Source: Kitasatospora indigofera
GTDB lineage: Bacteria > Actinomycetota > Actinomycetes > Streptomycetales > Streptomycetaceae
Direction of reading: 5' to 3'
Length of the DNA stretch: 64,000 bases
Assembly (NCBI RefSeq): GCF_014655955.1
Contig: NZ_BNBO01000033.1
Coordinates: 36,486-100,485 of the forward strand
Part shown: in pieces, positions 8,732 through 16,607 of the stretch
How positions within the stretch are numbered: the stretch's first letter is position 1
How the letters are laid out: every line of letters begins with the position of its first letter
Translations under genes and position numbers: made by a program
The notes under the pieces: model-generated
What the model saw: the letters and a program-made list of their open reading frames with translations, nothing else
The model's database searches: none
Told to the model about the DNA's origin: nothing

Positions 8732-10009
8732 TCAGCCTGCCGAGTTCACGGCCCGGGCGACCGATCCGGCGTCCCCCTGGCCGGCGAAGAGGTTCGCCAC
8801 GGCGTCGTTGAGCGCCTGGCCGGCCGCCGTGGGCAGCGCGACGTCGAAGTACACCTGCACGTAGCTCGCCTTGGAGTTGTAGGTGAAGACCTCCTTGACC
8901 ACCGGGTCCTTGATCGCGGCCTCCGCCGCCGGGTTGACCGGGATGGTGGCCGCCCCGGAGCTGATCAGGTCGGTCTGCACCTCGGCGCTGGTCAGGTACT
9001 TGAGCAGGTCCACGCAGGCGTCGGCCTGCTTGACGGTGCAGGAGAAGCCGTCACCGCCGCCGAGCGCGACCGACGGGTCGCCCGCCGCGCCGGCGATCGA
9101 AGGGAAGGGGAACCAGCCGAGCTCGGCCTTGTAGGCGGGGTCGGCGGTCAGGCCCTGCATCACGCCCGGGTTCCAGTCGCCCTGCAGCTCCATCGCGGCC
9201 TGGCCGGCAGCGACCATGCCGGCCGAGCTGCCGGTGCCCTGCTGGGCGGGCGTCCCGTTGAAACCGGGCTGGAAGGGCTTCAGCGCGATCAGGTCGATCA
9301 CGTCCTGGCCCGCCCGGGTGAAGCACTGATCGGTGAACTTCGCCTTCGCCACCGAGGACTTGAGCGTCTCGACACTGCACTCGCGGACGGCGAAGTAGTT
9401 GTAGTAGAAGGCGTCGGGCCAGCGGTCCTTGCCGCCGAGGGCGATCGGGACGGTGCCCGCGGCCTTCAGCGCGGTGACGGCGGACTTCAGTTCGTCCAGG
9501 GTGGCCGGTGCCTTGGTGATGCCGGCCTTGGCGAACAGGTCCTTGCGGTACCAGAAGCCGACCACGTGCGAGGCGTAGGGGACGCCGTACTGCTTGCCGT
9601 CCGACGCCCAGCCCTGGGCCGCCGGCCCGAGGTCCTTGATCCAGCCCTTGGTGCGGTCGGTGATGTCCGCGACCCGGCCGGACCCGGCCTGGGTGGCCAG
9701 CAGGCCGCCGCCCTGGTTGAAGTAGACGCCCGGCGGGTTGTCCGACTGCAGGGCCAGCGGGACCTTGGTGGGGAACTGCTCGTTCTGGATCGGGACCACG
9801 TCGAGCTTCGCACCCGGGTGCGCCTTCTCGTAGGCCGCGGCGGCACGCTCCCAGACCGACTTCAGCGGGTCCTGGGTGCCGTTGTGCCACCAGGTCGTGG
9901 CGCCGCCGGCGGCGTCCGACCCGGAGCTGCCGCCGCTGCCGCAGGCCGTGACCAGGGCGAGGGCCGCCGCCATGACCAGGGCGCCGTACGTACGTCTGCG
10001 AATGGACAT
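8732..10009 (-). CDS. bxlE: Extracellular sugar-binding lipoprotein
   Basis: A 425-residue binding protein of the bacterial family 1 type. It begins with a basic n-region, a hydrophobic core and a lipobox 'LVTAC', so Cys23 is the lipid anchor. The mature part starts with a Gly/Ser linker and then 'TTWWHNGTQDPLKSVWERAAAAYEKAHPG', the typical first strand and helix. It is the first gene of the operon. A perfect CGAAAGTTTCG palindrome lies 27 bases upstream of its start codon, so it is probably repressed by the divergent LacI protein until the inducer sugar is present. Confidence 0.93.
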   Translation of the reverse strand: MSIRRRTYGALVMAAALALVTACGSGGSSGSDAAGGATTWWHNGTQDPLKSVWERAAAAYEKAHPGAKLDVVPIQNEQFPTKVPLALQSDNPPGVYFNQGGGLLATQAGSGRVADITDRTKGWIKDLGPAAQGWASDGKQYGVPYASHVVGFWYRKDLFAKAGITKAPATLDELKSAVTALKAAGTVPIALGGKDRWPDAFYYNYFAVRECSVETLKSSVAKAKFTDQCFTRAGQDVIDLIALKPFQPGFNGTPAQQGTGSSAGMVAAGQAAMELQGDWNPGVMQGLTADPAYKAELGWFPFPSIAGAAGDPSVALGGGDGFSCTVKQADACVDLLKYLTSAEVQTDLISSGAATIPVNPAAEAAIKDPVVKEVFTYNSKASYVQVYFDVALPTAAGQALNDAVANLFAGQGDAGSVARAVNSAG

Positions 10010-10036
10010 TGCTTCCTCCGTGACAGTCGCTCATTG

Positions 10037-10047
10037 CGAAAGTTTCG
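10037..10047. promoter_or_regulatory. LacI-family operator, perfect palindrome
   Basis: CGAAAGTTTCG, a perfect inverted repeat around a central base. It lies just upstream of the binding-protein gene in the divergent promoter region. The CGAA-N-TTCG type core matches what I recall for the Streptomyces BxlR repressor. Confidence 0.75.
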
Positions 10048-10247
10048 ATATTGCGTCGACGTGCGGAGCAACCGGCGCTCGGGCCGACCCGCACCGGAGG
10101 CCGACGTGAATCCTCAGGACCCCGTACGCCGGGGCCCTGAGGCCGTCGGGCCGTTGCGCCGTGGGGACACCCTGGGCCACCGGGGCCGGAGCCCCGGAGC
10201 CCGGGCGGTACCGGGCGGTTGAGACCCGGGGACCCGAACGAACCTGG

Positions 10248-10278
10248 CGAATGTTTCAGTAATTTCTCGAACGTTTCG
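10248..10278. promoter_or_regulatory. Two imperfect copies of the LacI operator
   Basis: CGAATGTTTCA (10248-10258, two mismatches to the perfect site) and CGAACGTTTCG (10268-10278, one mismatch). They are 20 bases apart centre to centre, about two helical turns, on the repressor-gene side of the divergent region. This spacing would place both on one face of the DNA and suggests autoregulation. Confidence 0.6.
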
Positions 10279-10392
10279 GGAAAGCTACGGCGCCACCCGG
10301 ACGGAGTCAAGAGCCCTGACAGGACCGCTCGCGATCGGCGGACGAGCGTCCGGCCCGCCGCCAGGAGGGGCCCAGGGGCTACCATTCCTGCC

Positions 10393-11454
10393 ATGAGCGC
10401 TGGAGAGATCGAGTTGGGAAGCGGCGAGGTGACCGACCTCGGCGAGGGTTCGGACAACACGCCGACGCTGTCGGAGATCGCCCGCGCCGCCGGCGTTTCG
10501 GCCCCGACAGTTTCGAAAGTGCTCAACGGGCGCACCGATGTCGCACCGAAGACCCGGGCCCGGGTCGAGGAGCAGTTGCGCGAGCTCGGGTACCAGCGCC
10601 GGCGCAGCACCGCGCAGCCGTCCCGCCTGCTCGACCTGGTCTTCCACGAGCTGGACAGCGCCTGGGCGGTGGAGGTGATCCGCGGGGTGGAGAACGTCGC
10701 CCGCGCGGAGGACCTGAGCATCGTGCTCTCCGAATCGGCCGGCCGCCTCACCCCCGGCCAGACCTGGGTCGACGGCGTCCTCGCCCGGCGCCCGGCCGGG
10801 GTGGTGCTCGTCCTGTCCGACCTCGACGCCGGCCAGCGGAACCAACTGACCAGCCGCGGAATCCCGTTCGTGGTGATGGACCCGGCCGGCGACCCGGCCG
10901 ACGGAGTGCCCTCGGTCGGCACCAACAACTGGCACGGCGGGCTGGCCGCCACCCGCCATCTGCTGGAACTCGGGCACCGCAGGATCGCCATGGTCGGCGG
11001 TCCGTCCGGCATGATGTGCAGCCGGGCCCGCCTCGACGGCTACCGGACCGCCCTGGAGACGGCCCGGATCCCGGTCGACCCGCGGCTGGTCCGGGAGGGG
11101 GACTTCCACCACGAGGCCGGCTACACCGCCGGCCGGGAGCTGCTGACCCTCCCCGACCGCCCCACGGCCGTCTTCGCCGGCAACGACCTCCAGGCCCTCG
11201 GCCTGTACGAGGCCGCCCGCGAGCTGGGGCTGCGGATCCCGGAGGACCTCAGCGTGGTCGGCTTCGACGACCTGCCGCTCGCCCGCTGGGTCGGGCCGCC
11301 GCTGACCACGGTGCGCCAGCCCCTGGTCGAGATGGCCGAGACGGCCGCGCGGCTCGCCGTCGACCTCGGCCGCGGGCGCCAACCCGCCGCGACCAGGGTG
11401 GACATCGCCACCAGCCTGGTGGTCCGGAGCAGCACCGCCGCGCCGCCCGCCTGA
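10393..11454 (+). CDS. bxlR: LacI-family repressor of the sugar operon
   Basis: A 353-residue regulator. After a 24-residue acidic leader comes the LacI helix-turn-helix 'TLSEIARAAGVSAPTVSKVLNG' type region (about residues 24-46) and hinge. The periplasmic-binding-like effector and dimer domain then includes 'FVVMDP', 'HRRIAMVGG' and 'EDLSVVGFDDLPLARWVGPPLTTVRQP'. The ATG at 10393 is chosen because the upstream in-frame stretch overlaps operators and lacks coding character. It is divergent from the transporter operon and most likely represses it. A further operator-like site lies inside its own HTH codons. Confidence 0.9.
   Translation: MSAGEIELGSGEVTDLGEGSDNTPTLSEIARAAGVSAPTVSKVLNGRTDVAPKTRARVEEQLRELGYQRRRSTAQPSRLLDLVFHELDSAWAVEVIRGVENVARAEDLSIVLSESAGRLTPGQTWVDGVLARRPAGVVLVLSDLDAGQRNQLTSRGIPFVVMDPAGDPADGVPSVGTNNWHGGLAATRHLLELGHRRIAMVGGPSGMMCSRARLDGYRTALETARIPVDPRLVREGDFHHEAGYTAGRELLTLPDRPTAVFAGNDLQALGLYEAARELGLRIPEDLSVVGFDDLPLARWVGPPLTTVRQPLVEMAETAARLAVDLGRGRQPAATRVDIATSLVVRSSTAAPPA
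10505..10515. promoter_or_regulatory. Possible intragenic LacI operator
   Basis: CGACAGTTTCG has one mismatch to the perfect operator and runs into a second palindrome, TTTCGAAA. It falls on the codons ACA GTT TCG AAA of the recognition helix. ACA, GTT and AAA are unusual in this GC-rich context, which suggests selection on the DNA itself. Confidence 0.4.
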
Positions 11455-11458
11455 GGCT

Positions 11459-11476
11459 CCCGGGCCGTGGCCCGGG
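11459..11476. terminator. Short hairpin after the repressor gene
   Basis: An 8-bp perfect stem (CCCGGGCC / GGCCCGGG) with a two-base loop begins five bases after the lacI-type stop codon. The loop is tight and there is no U-tract, so termination is only possible. Confidence 0.4.
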
Positions 11477-11574
11477 CCCGCCGGACGGACCCCGGGGTAC
11501 CTGACGGGCACCGGGGCACCGCCGCCCGGGCGGCGCGCCGGGCCGGGCCTTCGCCTGCCCTTCGAGAACGATCC

Positions 11575-11585
11575 CGAAAGTTTCG
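11575..11585. promoter_or_regulatory. Perfect LacI operator before the deacetylase gene
   Basis: A second exact CGAAAGTTTCG, 112 bases upstream of the deacetylase ATG and identical to the site before the transporter operon. Its position implies that the same repressor controls the deacetylase. Confidence 0.7.
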
Positions 11586-11697
11586 AACCCGCTGCGCCCT
11601 CCCTCCGCCGCCGTCCTGCAACGGTCCACCCGCCCGGGCCCGGCCGGACCGCGCCGCCGGCCACCACCCCGTCCCGCCGACCCCAGGTGCAGGCAGC

Positions 11698-12348
11698 ATG
11701 AACCCTTCGCCCCCACCCGCCACCGTCGCCCTGACCTTCGACGACGGGCCGCACCCCGACTCCACGCCCGCCCTGCTCGCGATCCTGGCCGCCGGCGGCC
11801 GGCCGGCCACCTTCTTCCTCCGGGGCGACCAGGCCGAACGCCACCCCGGCCTGGTCCGGGAGATCCACCGTGCGGGCTTCGGGATCGGCAACCACAGCTT
11901 CAGCCACCCGCACCTGACGGGGCTGCGGCCGGCCGGGATCGCAGCCGAGATCGAACGCACCCAGCGCACCCTGTCCCGGCTGACCGGGACCCGGCCGACC
12001 CTGTTCCGCCCGCCCTACGGCGAGAGCGACCCGGTGGTCCGGGCGGCGGCCGCCGCGGCCGGCCTGACCGAAGTCCTCTGGACGGTGGACACCCGCGACT
12101 GGGCCGGCGCCGACCCGGCCGGCATCGCCGGGGCCGTCGCGGCGGCCCGGCCCGGTGACGTCGTCCTGCTGCACGACAGCGGACGACGGAACACCGTCGA
12201 CGCCCTCCCCCTCGTCCTGGCCGCCCTCGCCCGCCGAGGGCTGAGCCCCGGACCGCTCGCACCCGGCCGCCCCGCACCCGGCCACCCCGCACCCAGCCAC
12301 CCCGCACCCAGCCACCCCGCCGCCGGGACCCCCGCCGCAGGAACCTGA
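11698..12348 (+). CDS. Polysaccharide deacetylase (NodB/CE4 family)
   Basis: A 216-residue protein with the CE4 motifs: 'TFDDGPHPD' (catalytic base and first metal Asp, near residue 14), 'NHSFSHPHLT' (metal-binding HxxxH), 'FRPPYG' and 'WTVDTRDW', and 'VLLHDS' near the end. Family members remove acetyl groups from chitin, peptidoglycan or xylan. There is no signal peptide from this ATG, so it may act inside the cell on imported acetylated sugars. It ends in a Pro/Ala/His-rich tail made of pentapeptide repeats. A perfect bxl-type operator lies upstream, which points to xylo-oligosaccharide use. Confidence 0.88.
   Translation: MNPSPPPATVALTFDDGPHPDSTPALLAILAAGGRPATFFLRGDQAERHPGLVREIHRAGFGIGNHSFSHPHLTGLRPAGIAAEIERTQRTLSRLTGTRPTLFRPPYGESDPVVRAAAAAAGLTEVLWTVDTRDWAGADPAGIAGAVAAARPGDVVLLHDSGRRNTVDALPLVLAALARRGLSPGPLAPGRPAPGHPAPSHPAPSHPAAGTPAAGT
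12256..12315. repeat. Four 15-bp tandem repeats in the deacetylase tail
   Basis: Units at 12256, 12271, 12286 and 12301; the last two are identical (CCCGCACCCAGCCAC). They encode pentapeptides of the form PAPGH or PAPSH at the C-terminus and can expand or contract without a frameshift. Confidence 0.85.
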
Positions 12349-12436
12349 ACGGCCCGCGGAGCACCCCGGGCCGCGGACCGGCCGGCAACCACCCCCTGGC
12401 CACCCCGATCCGCCGCCGACGAATTAGGGTGACGGC

Positions 12437-13324
12437 ATGGCTTCCCGTACCCCGCCGGTGGCGCCCAGGTCCGCGAGCACGCCGGTCGACGGCGGCCCCG
12501 GCCGGGCCGTCCCCCGCGCGACCGCCGCCGCCCCGGCAGGCACCGACGCGGCGGGTACCGCTCCCGCCGGCGCCGCGCAGGGCGGGGCCGACCGGCCGCG
12601 CCGCCGGCTCAGCGTGGACGAGCGCCGCGAGCAGCTGATCGCCGTCGCCCTGCAACTGTTCAGCCTCCGCCCGCCGGAGGAGGTGTCGATCGACGACATC
12701 GCGGCGGCGGCCGGCGCCTCCCGGCCGCTGGTGTACCACTACTTCCCCGGCAAGCAGGCGCTGTACGAGGAGTCGCTGCGCCGGGCCGGGCAGGAGCTGG
12801 CCGGGCGGTTCGAGGAGCCGGCCGCCGGCCCGCTGTCGGAGCGGCTGTACCGGGTGATGGGCCGCTACCTGGACTACGTGGACAGCCACGGTCCGGGCTT
12901 CGCCGCGCTGCTGCGCGGCGGTTCGGTCGCCGCCAGCCCGGGGACGAACGCCGTGATCGACCAGGTCCGGCGGGCCGCGCACGACCAGATCCTGCTGCAC
13001 CTGGCCGTCGCCGAGCCCAGCGCCGGACTGCGGCTGACCGTCCGGGCCTGGATCGCCAACGCGGAGATCACCTCGCTGGAGTGGCTGGCCGACCGCGCCG
13101 TGCCGCGCGAGGACCTGCAACTGCGCCTGGTTCAGGAGTTCATCGCCTCCCTGACCCTGACCGCCGCCCGCGAGCCCGCGCTGGCCGTCGAACTGGCCGG
13201 GTACTTCGCGGAGGAGCGGCCGGACGGCCCGACCGGCCGGCTGGTCCGCGAACTGGCCGGCCTGTTCGGCGTACCGGGCCTGGCCGACACGGTGGCACGG
13301 CTGGCCGCTCCGCCGTCCGCCTGA
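12437..13324 (+). CDS. TetR-family transcriptional regulator
   Basis: A 295-residue regulator with an unusually long low-complexity N-terminal extension of about 55 residues rich in Ala, Pro and Gly. The TetR helix-turn-helix follows ('EEVSIDDIAAAAGASRPLVYHYFPGKQALYEE' pattern, about residues 75-105) and then an all-helical ligand domain. RBS-like AGGGTGAC lies just before the ATG. A later start at the basic 'RRRLSVDERREQL' is possible but no better RBS is visible. It has no obvious divergent target; the next gene downstream is the repeat protein. Confidence 0.88.
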   Translation: MASRTPPVAPRSASTPVDGGPGRAVPRATAAAPAGTDAAGTAPAGAAQGGADRPRRRLSVDERREQLIAVALQLFSLRPPEEVSIDDIAAAAGASRPLVYHYFPGKQALYEESLRRAGQELAGRFEEPAAGPLSERLYRVMGRYLDYVDSHGPGFAALLRGGSVAASPGTNAVIDQVRRAAHDQILLHLAVAEPSAGLRLTVRAWIANAEITSLEWLADRAVPREDLQLRLVQEFIASLTLTAAREPALAVELAGYFAEERPDGPTGRLVRELAGLFGVPGLADTVARLAAPPSA

Positions 13325-13399
13325 CCGGCCCTCCGGCGACGGCCCGGCACCGCCCGCCCCCGGCCGCCCGGTCCGCTTCGGCTTCAGCTGGGACGGCGG

Positions 13400-13430
13400 C
13401 GTCTGATAGAAATTGAGCGCATCTCAGACG
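13400..13430. promoter_or_regulatory. Inverted repeat before the repeat-protein gene
   Basis: CGTCTGA and TCAGACG, a perfect 7-bp inverted repeat with a 17-base, relatively AT-rich spacer, 34 bases before the start codon. It could be an operator or part of a promoter; no regulator can be named. Confidence 0.4.
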
Positions 13431-13464
13431 ATCACGAACGCAGTAGAGCGGGGGGCTCGCCACC

Positions 13465-15255
13465 ATGACCCAGGACGGCTACACCGGCGTGGAGGTGGCT
13501 CCGTTCGCGGCGGCCGAGCAGGTCTCCGCGACGCTCGGCAGCCTCGCCGCGGCGTTGCTCGACCACCGGACCGCACGCTACCCGCTGGCCGCGCTCACCG
13601 CCCTCGGCGGCCGGGCGCACGCCGACGCCGAGGCCCTCTTCACGGTCCGTCCGGCCGGCGCCGGCCACACCCACCGGGCGGTCCACCGCCTGGGCACGGT
13701 CCTCGCCGCGGGAACGGCCGGTCCGGCCGCCGCGCCGCGCTCCACGAGCGCCGCCGCCGCGCTGCTGGCCCGCTTCGGCGGCGGCCAGGTGCGCGGGGTG
13801 ACGCCGGGCCCCGAGGGCCTGTCGGCCGCCCACTTCGAACTCCCGGTGACCGGTGAGGTCGCGGACCCGACGCTGCGCCCGGAGTTCACCGCCCCGCTGG
13901 CCGAGCTCGCGAGCGGCCGGCAGACCCGCCTGCCCGCCGAACTGGCGACCGGTGCGGGCGCCGAGGCACGACTGGTGGTCCCGCCGGTCTTCCACCCGCT
14001 GACCGCGCCGGACCCGGGCGCCGACCTGGCCGTCCACCTGGCCGAGGTCGCGGAGGAGCTGTTCAGCGGCACCGGCCCGGCCGAGCGCCGGGACTTCGCG
14101 GTGCTCGGCGCCACCCTCGCCGACCTGACCGCGGCGGCCGGCGTGAGCTTCGCCGGCCTGTCCGCGCTGACCGTGGACGGGCGTCCGTCCGACGCCTCGC
14201 TGGTGGTCTCGCTGTCCCGGCACGCCGGCCCGATCCAGGTGCTCGCCACCGAACTCGCCACCGCCCGCCCGAATGCCGAGGTGTGGACGGTCCTGCTGCC
14301 GGCCGGCCCGGCCGCGGTGCTGGTCGAGGGGCGCAGCGTCCCGGTGCCGGGCCGGCTCGCCGCGGACGGGCTGCGGCACTGGGCGGTGTCGTCCGTGGTG
14401 GAGGCCTTCGTGCCGCTGCCGGACGGCGCCACGGTGCTCTGCGTCCAGCTCGCCACCGCCCACCGCCAGGACTGGGAGCTGTACACCGGTGTCTTCGCCG
14501 AACTGCTGAAGAGCGTCCAGTTCGCCTGGGACGGCGTGGCGGGGCACACCGGTGCGCCGGTCGCCGCGCAGCCCGCCCCCGTGGCGCCGGCCCCCTCGGT
14601 GGTCGAGGCCGCCGGTGCGGCGGTCGAGGCCGCGGCCGTCGCGGTGACGCCGTCCGGTGAGCCCGAGCCGCTCCGCGGCACGCCGGTGCGGATCCCGCCG
14701 CCGGACTTCAACCCCTTCGCGCCGCTGCCGGCCGAACCGGCCGTCGAGCCCGAGGAGGAGCCCGTGCTCAAGGGCACCCCGGTGCGGATCCCGCCGCCGG
14801 ACTTCAACCCCTTCGCCCCGATGGCCGCCCCGGCCGTCGAGCCCGAGGAGGAGCCCGTGCTCAAGGGCACCCCGGTGCGAATTCCGCCGCCGGACTTCAA
14901 CCCCTTCGCGCCGCTGCCGGCCGAACCGGCACCGGCCGCCGCCGCGGCTCCGGCCGCCCCCCAGGCCGCCGACCCGTTCGGCACCGTGACGGCACCTCAG
15001 CAGAGCGACCCGTTCGGCACCACCCTGCCGTCGGCCGCACCGGCCGCACCGGCCCCGGTGGCCGCCCCGCCGATGCCGACCTCGCCGCCGGCACCCGTAC
15101 CGGCACCCGCGACCGCGCCGGACGGCGCGGCGCCCAAGGGCACGCCGGTGCGGATCCCGCCGCCGGACTTCAACCCCTTCGCGCCGCTGCCGGCCGAGCC
15201 CGCACCGGCCGAGGAGGCGGCGCCGGCCGCGCCGGAGACCAGCCCGTTCGGCTGA
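13465..15255 (+). CDS. Unrecognised protein with four GTPVRIPPPDFNPFAP motifs
   Basis: A 596-residue protein that I do not recognise. Residues 1-370 look globular, with no signal peptide or membrane segment; strands such as 'AEVWTVLLPAGPAAVLVEG' and 'GATVLCVQLATAHRQDWELYTGVFAELLKSVQF' suggest an alpha/beta fold. Residues 375-596 are Pro/Ala-rich and disordered. They carry the 16-residue motif GTPVRIPPPDFNPFAP at about 405, 437, 468 and 559 (third copy one silent change away), spaced by acidic 'EPEEEPVLK' linkers, plus two 'DPFGT' elements. This looks like a scaffold or docking protein with repeated short binding motifs. Function is unknown; expression as a real gene is supported by codon bias. 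Confidence 0.8.
   Translation: MTQDGYTGVEVAPFAAAEQVSATLGSLAAALLDHRTARYPLAALTALGGRAHADAEALFTVRPAGAGHTHRAVHRLGTVLAAGTAGPAAAPRSTSAAAALLARFGGGQVRGVTPGPEGLSAAHFELPVTGEVADPTLRPEFTAPLAELASGRQTRLPAELATGAGAEARLVVPPVFHPLTAPDPGADLAVHLAEVAEELFSGTGPAERRDFAVLGATLADLTAAAGVSFAGLSALTVDGRPSDASLVVSLSRHAGPIQVLATELATARPNAEVWTVLLPAGPAAVLVEGRSVPVPGRLAADGLRHWAVSSVVEAFVPLPDGATVLCVQLATAHRQDWELYTGVFAELLKSVQFAWDGVAGHTGAPVAAQPAPVAPAPSVVEAAGAAVEAAAVAVTPSGEPEPLRGTPVRIPPPDFNPFAPLPAEPAVEPEEEPVLKGTPVRIPPPDFNPFAPMAAPAVEPEEEPVLKGTPVRIPPPDFNPFAPLPAEPAPAAAAAPAAPQAADPFGTVTAPQQSDPFGTTLPSAAPAAPAPVAAPPMPTSPPAPVPAPATAPDGAAPKGTPVRIPPPDFNPFAPLPAEPAPAEEAAPAAPETSPFG
14677..15186 (+). repeat. Four coding repeats of a 48-base motif
   Basis: Copies at 14677-14724, 14773-14820, 14866-14913 and 15139-15186. 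The first three are tandem at 96 and 93 bases; the fourth is separated by a Pro/Ala linker. The DNA copies are nearly identical, which implies recent duplication or gene conversion. Confidence 0.9.
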
Positions 15256-15280
15256 TCCGTCGCCCGGCTGATCCGTCGCC
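15249..15280. repeat. 16-bp tandem duplication over a stop codon
   Basis: CGGCTGATCCGTCGCC occurs twice in a row. The first copy contains the TGA stop of the repeat-protein gene (15253-15255). Confidence 0.85.
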
Positions 15281-15413
15281 CGCCGGGCCGCTTCCCGGGC
15301 CGGCCACCGGCTGGACGCTCCACCGGGCCGACGCTCCACCGTACGAACGCCCCACCACCCGGCGGGGCCGGCTCCGGCCGGCCCCGCCGCCGCGTGTCCG
15401 CCCGGGCACCCGT

Positions 15414-15443
15414 CCGTACCGCTCCCGTCCGTACCGCTCCCGT
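15414..15443. repeat. Perfect 15-bp tandem duplication
   Basis: CCGTACCGCTCCCGT occurs twice, directly before the 3' end of the leftward oxidoreductase gene. The surrounding 200-base gap between the convergent genes holds nothing else I can identify. Confidence 0.85.
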
Positions 15444-15456
15444 GCGGTCCGCCCGG

Positions 15457-16545
15457 TCAGTGACCGGCGCCGGCCGCCCCGGCCTCGGGGTGGAGCTCGA
15501 CCAGGATGTGCGGGGCCAGCGCCCGCAGGAAGTCCGCCGCGTCGAACGCCGCGCCGGCCGCCAGCACCCCGCCCGGCCGCACCGGCGCGGCGAGCAGGCG
15601 CTGGACCGCCTCGACCGCCAGCGGCGCGCTCACCGCGTAGATGTCCTGGCCGCGGGCCACCGCGCGGCGCTCCCGGCCCCCGGCCCGCACCGCCACCTCG
15701 ACCAGGAAGGTCTGCGCCGAGCGCCCGCGCTCGTCGACCGGCGTCGGCGGCGGCGCGTCGGGGGCCGACAGGTCCGCGACCGCCTCGGCCGACATGTAGG
15801 TGTGGATGTCGCGGACCCTCAGGTGGCGGGGGATGGTCACGCTGTCCGCCATGGTGAACTCCGCCACCACGGCCCGCTCGCCGACCGGGTCGGGGAAGGC
15901 CCACCGGGCGGGGCCGGCCGGCGCCGTCCGGGCCTCCATCCGGCCGTCGGCGAAGACCAGCCGGCGGTCGCCCCGCCGCTGCCGGGAGACCCGGCCCGAC
16001 GCCTTGGTCCCCGCCGTGGGGTGCCAGCCGCTCAAGGCGTAGGCGATGTGCACCTCGTCCGCCGTCCGCCAGTCGCCCATGGCCGCGCTGGCCAGCAGGT
16101 CGCCGAGGCCGCCGTAGAAGGCCATCGCGGGGACGACCGGCGTCCCGGCGGCGCGCGCCCGGTCCGCGTGCTGCGCGAAGGTGTCGGCGACCGCCTCCAG
16201 CTCGGCCGCCACGTCCACGTACGGGATCCCGGCGCGCAGCGCCGCCTCCACCACCGGTGCGGCGGTGGAGGCGAAGGGGCCGGCGGTGTTGATCACGGCG
16301 GCCGCCCCGGCCAGCGCGCGGTCGAGCGAGGCGGGGTCGTCCACCGAAGCGGGCCGGACGTCGAGGCCGCCGTGGGCCTCCGCGAGCTCCTTGAGCCGTC
16401 CGGCGTCGCGCCCGGAGAGCACCGGGCTCAGCCCGCGCTCCAGGAGTTCCGCCACCACGAAACGCCCGGTGTGCCCGTAGGCCCCGAACACCACCACGGC
16501 CGTCCGGCCGTCCGCCCTGCTCGCCAAGAGATCCATGACTGACAT
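15457..16545 (-). CDS. Saccharopine dehydrogenase-like NAD(P)-binding oxidoreductase
   Basis: A 362-residue protein with an N-terminal Rossmann motif 'VVVFGAYGHTGRFVVAELLERG' pattern (residues 17-38), followed by 'VLSGRDAGRLKELA' and 'AVINTAGPFASTAAPVVEAAL', typical of the saccharopine dehydrogenase/trans-acting enoyl reductase family. These act on lysine metabolites, lipids or polyketide chains; the family name alone does not fix a substrate. A start at the internal Met4 is equally possible. The gene is divergent from a GlxA-type regulator 62 bases away, which probably controls it. Confidence 0.88.
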   Translation of the reverse strand: MSVMDLLASRADGRTAVVVFGAYGHTGRFVVAELLERGLSPVLSGRDAGRLKELAEAHGGLDVRPASVDDPASLDRALAGAAAVINTAGPFASTAAPVVEAALRAGIPYVDVAAELEAVADTFAQHADRARAAGTPVVPAMAFYGGLGDLLASAAMGDWRTADEVHIAYALSGWHPTAGTKASGRVSRQRRGDRRLVFADGRMEARTAPAGPARWAFPDPVGERAVVAEFTMADSVTIPRHLRVRDIHTYMSAEAVADLSAPDAPPPTPVDERGRSAQTFLVEVAVRAGGRERRAVARGQDIYAVSAPLAVEAVQRLLAAPVRPGGVLAAGAAFDAADFLRALAPHILVELHPEAGAAGAGH

Positions 16546-16607
16546 CCTGCCGAGGACTCCGGGCGGACGGGAGTGTCCGCAATGCCGCGCCCCGTACAGT
16601 TTCGGAC

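Noticed and set aside
11467..11697. Longer start for the deacetylase
   Set aside because: The extension is Arg/Pro-rich, contains the perfect operator, and has no signal-peptide character.
14677..15186. CRISPR-like spaced repeats
   Set aside because: The repeats are in frame, encode a conserved peptide, and the spacers encode similar acidic linkers; no cas genes are present.
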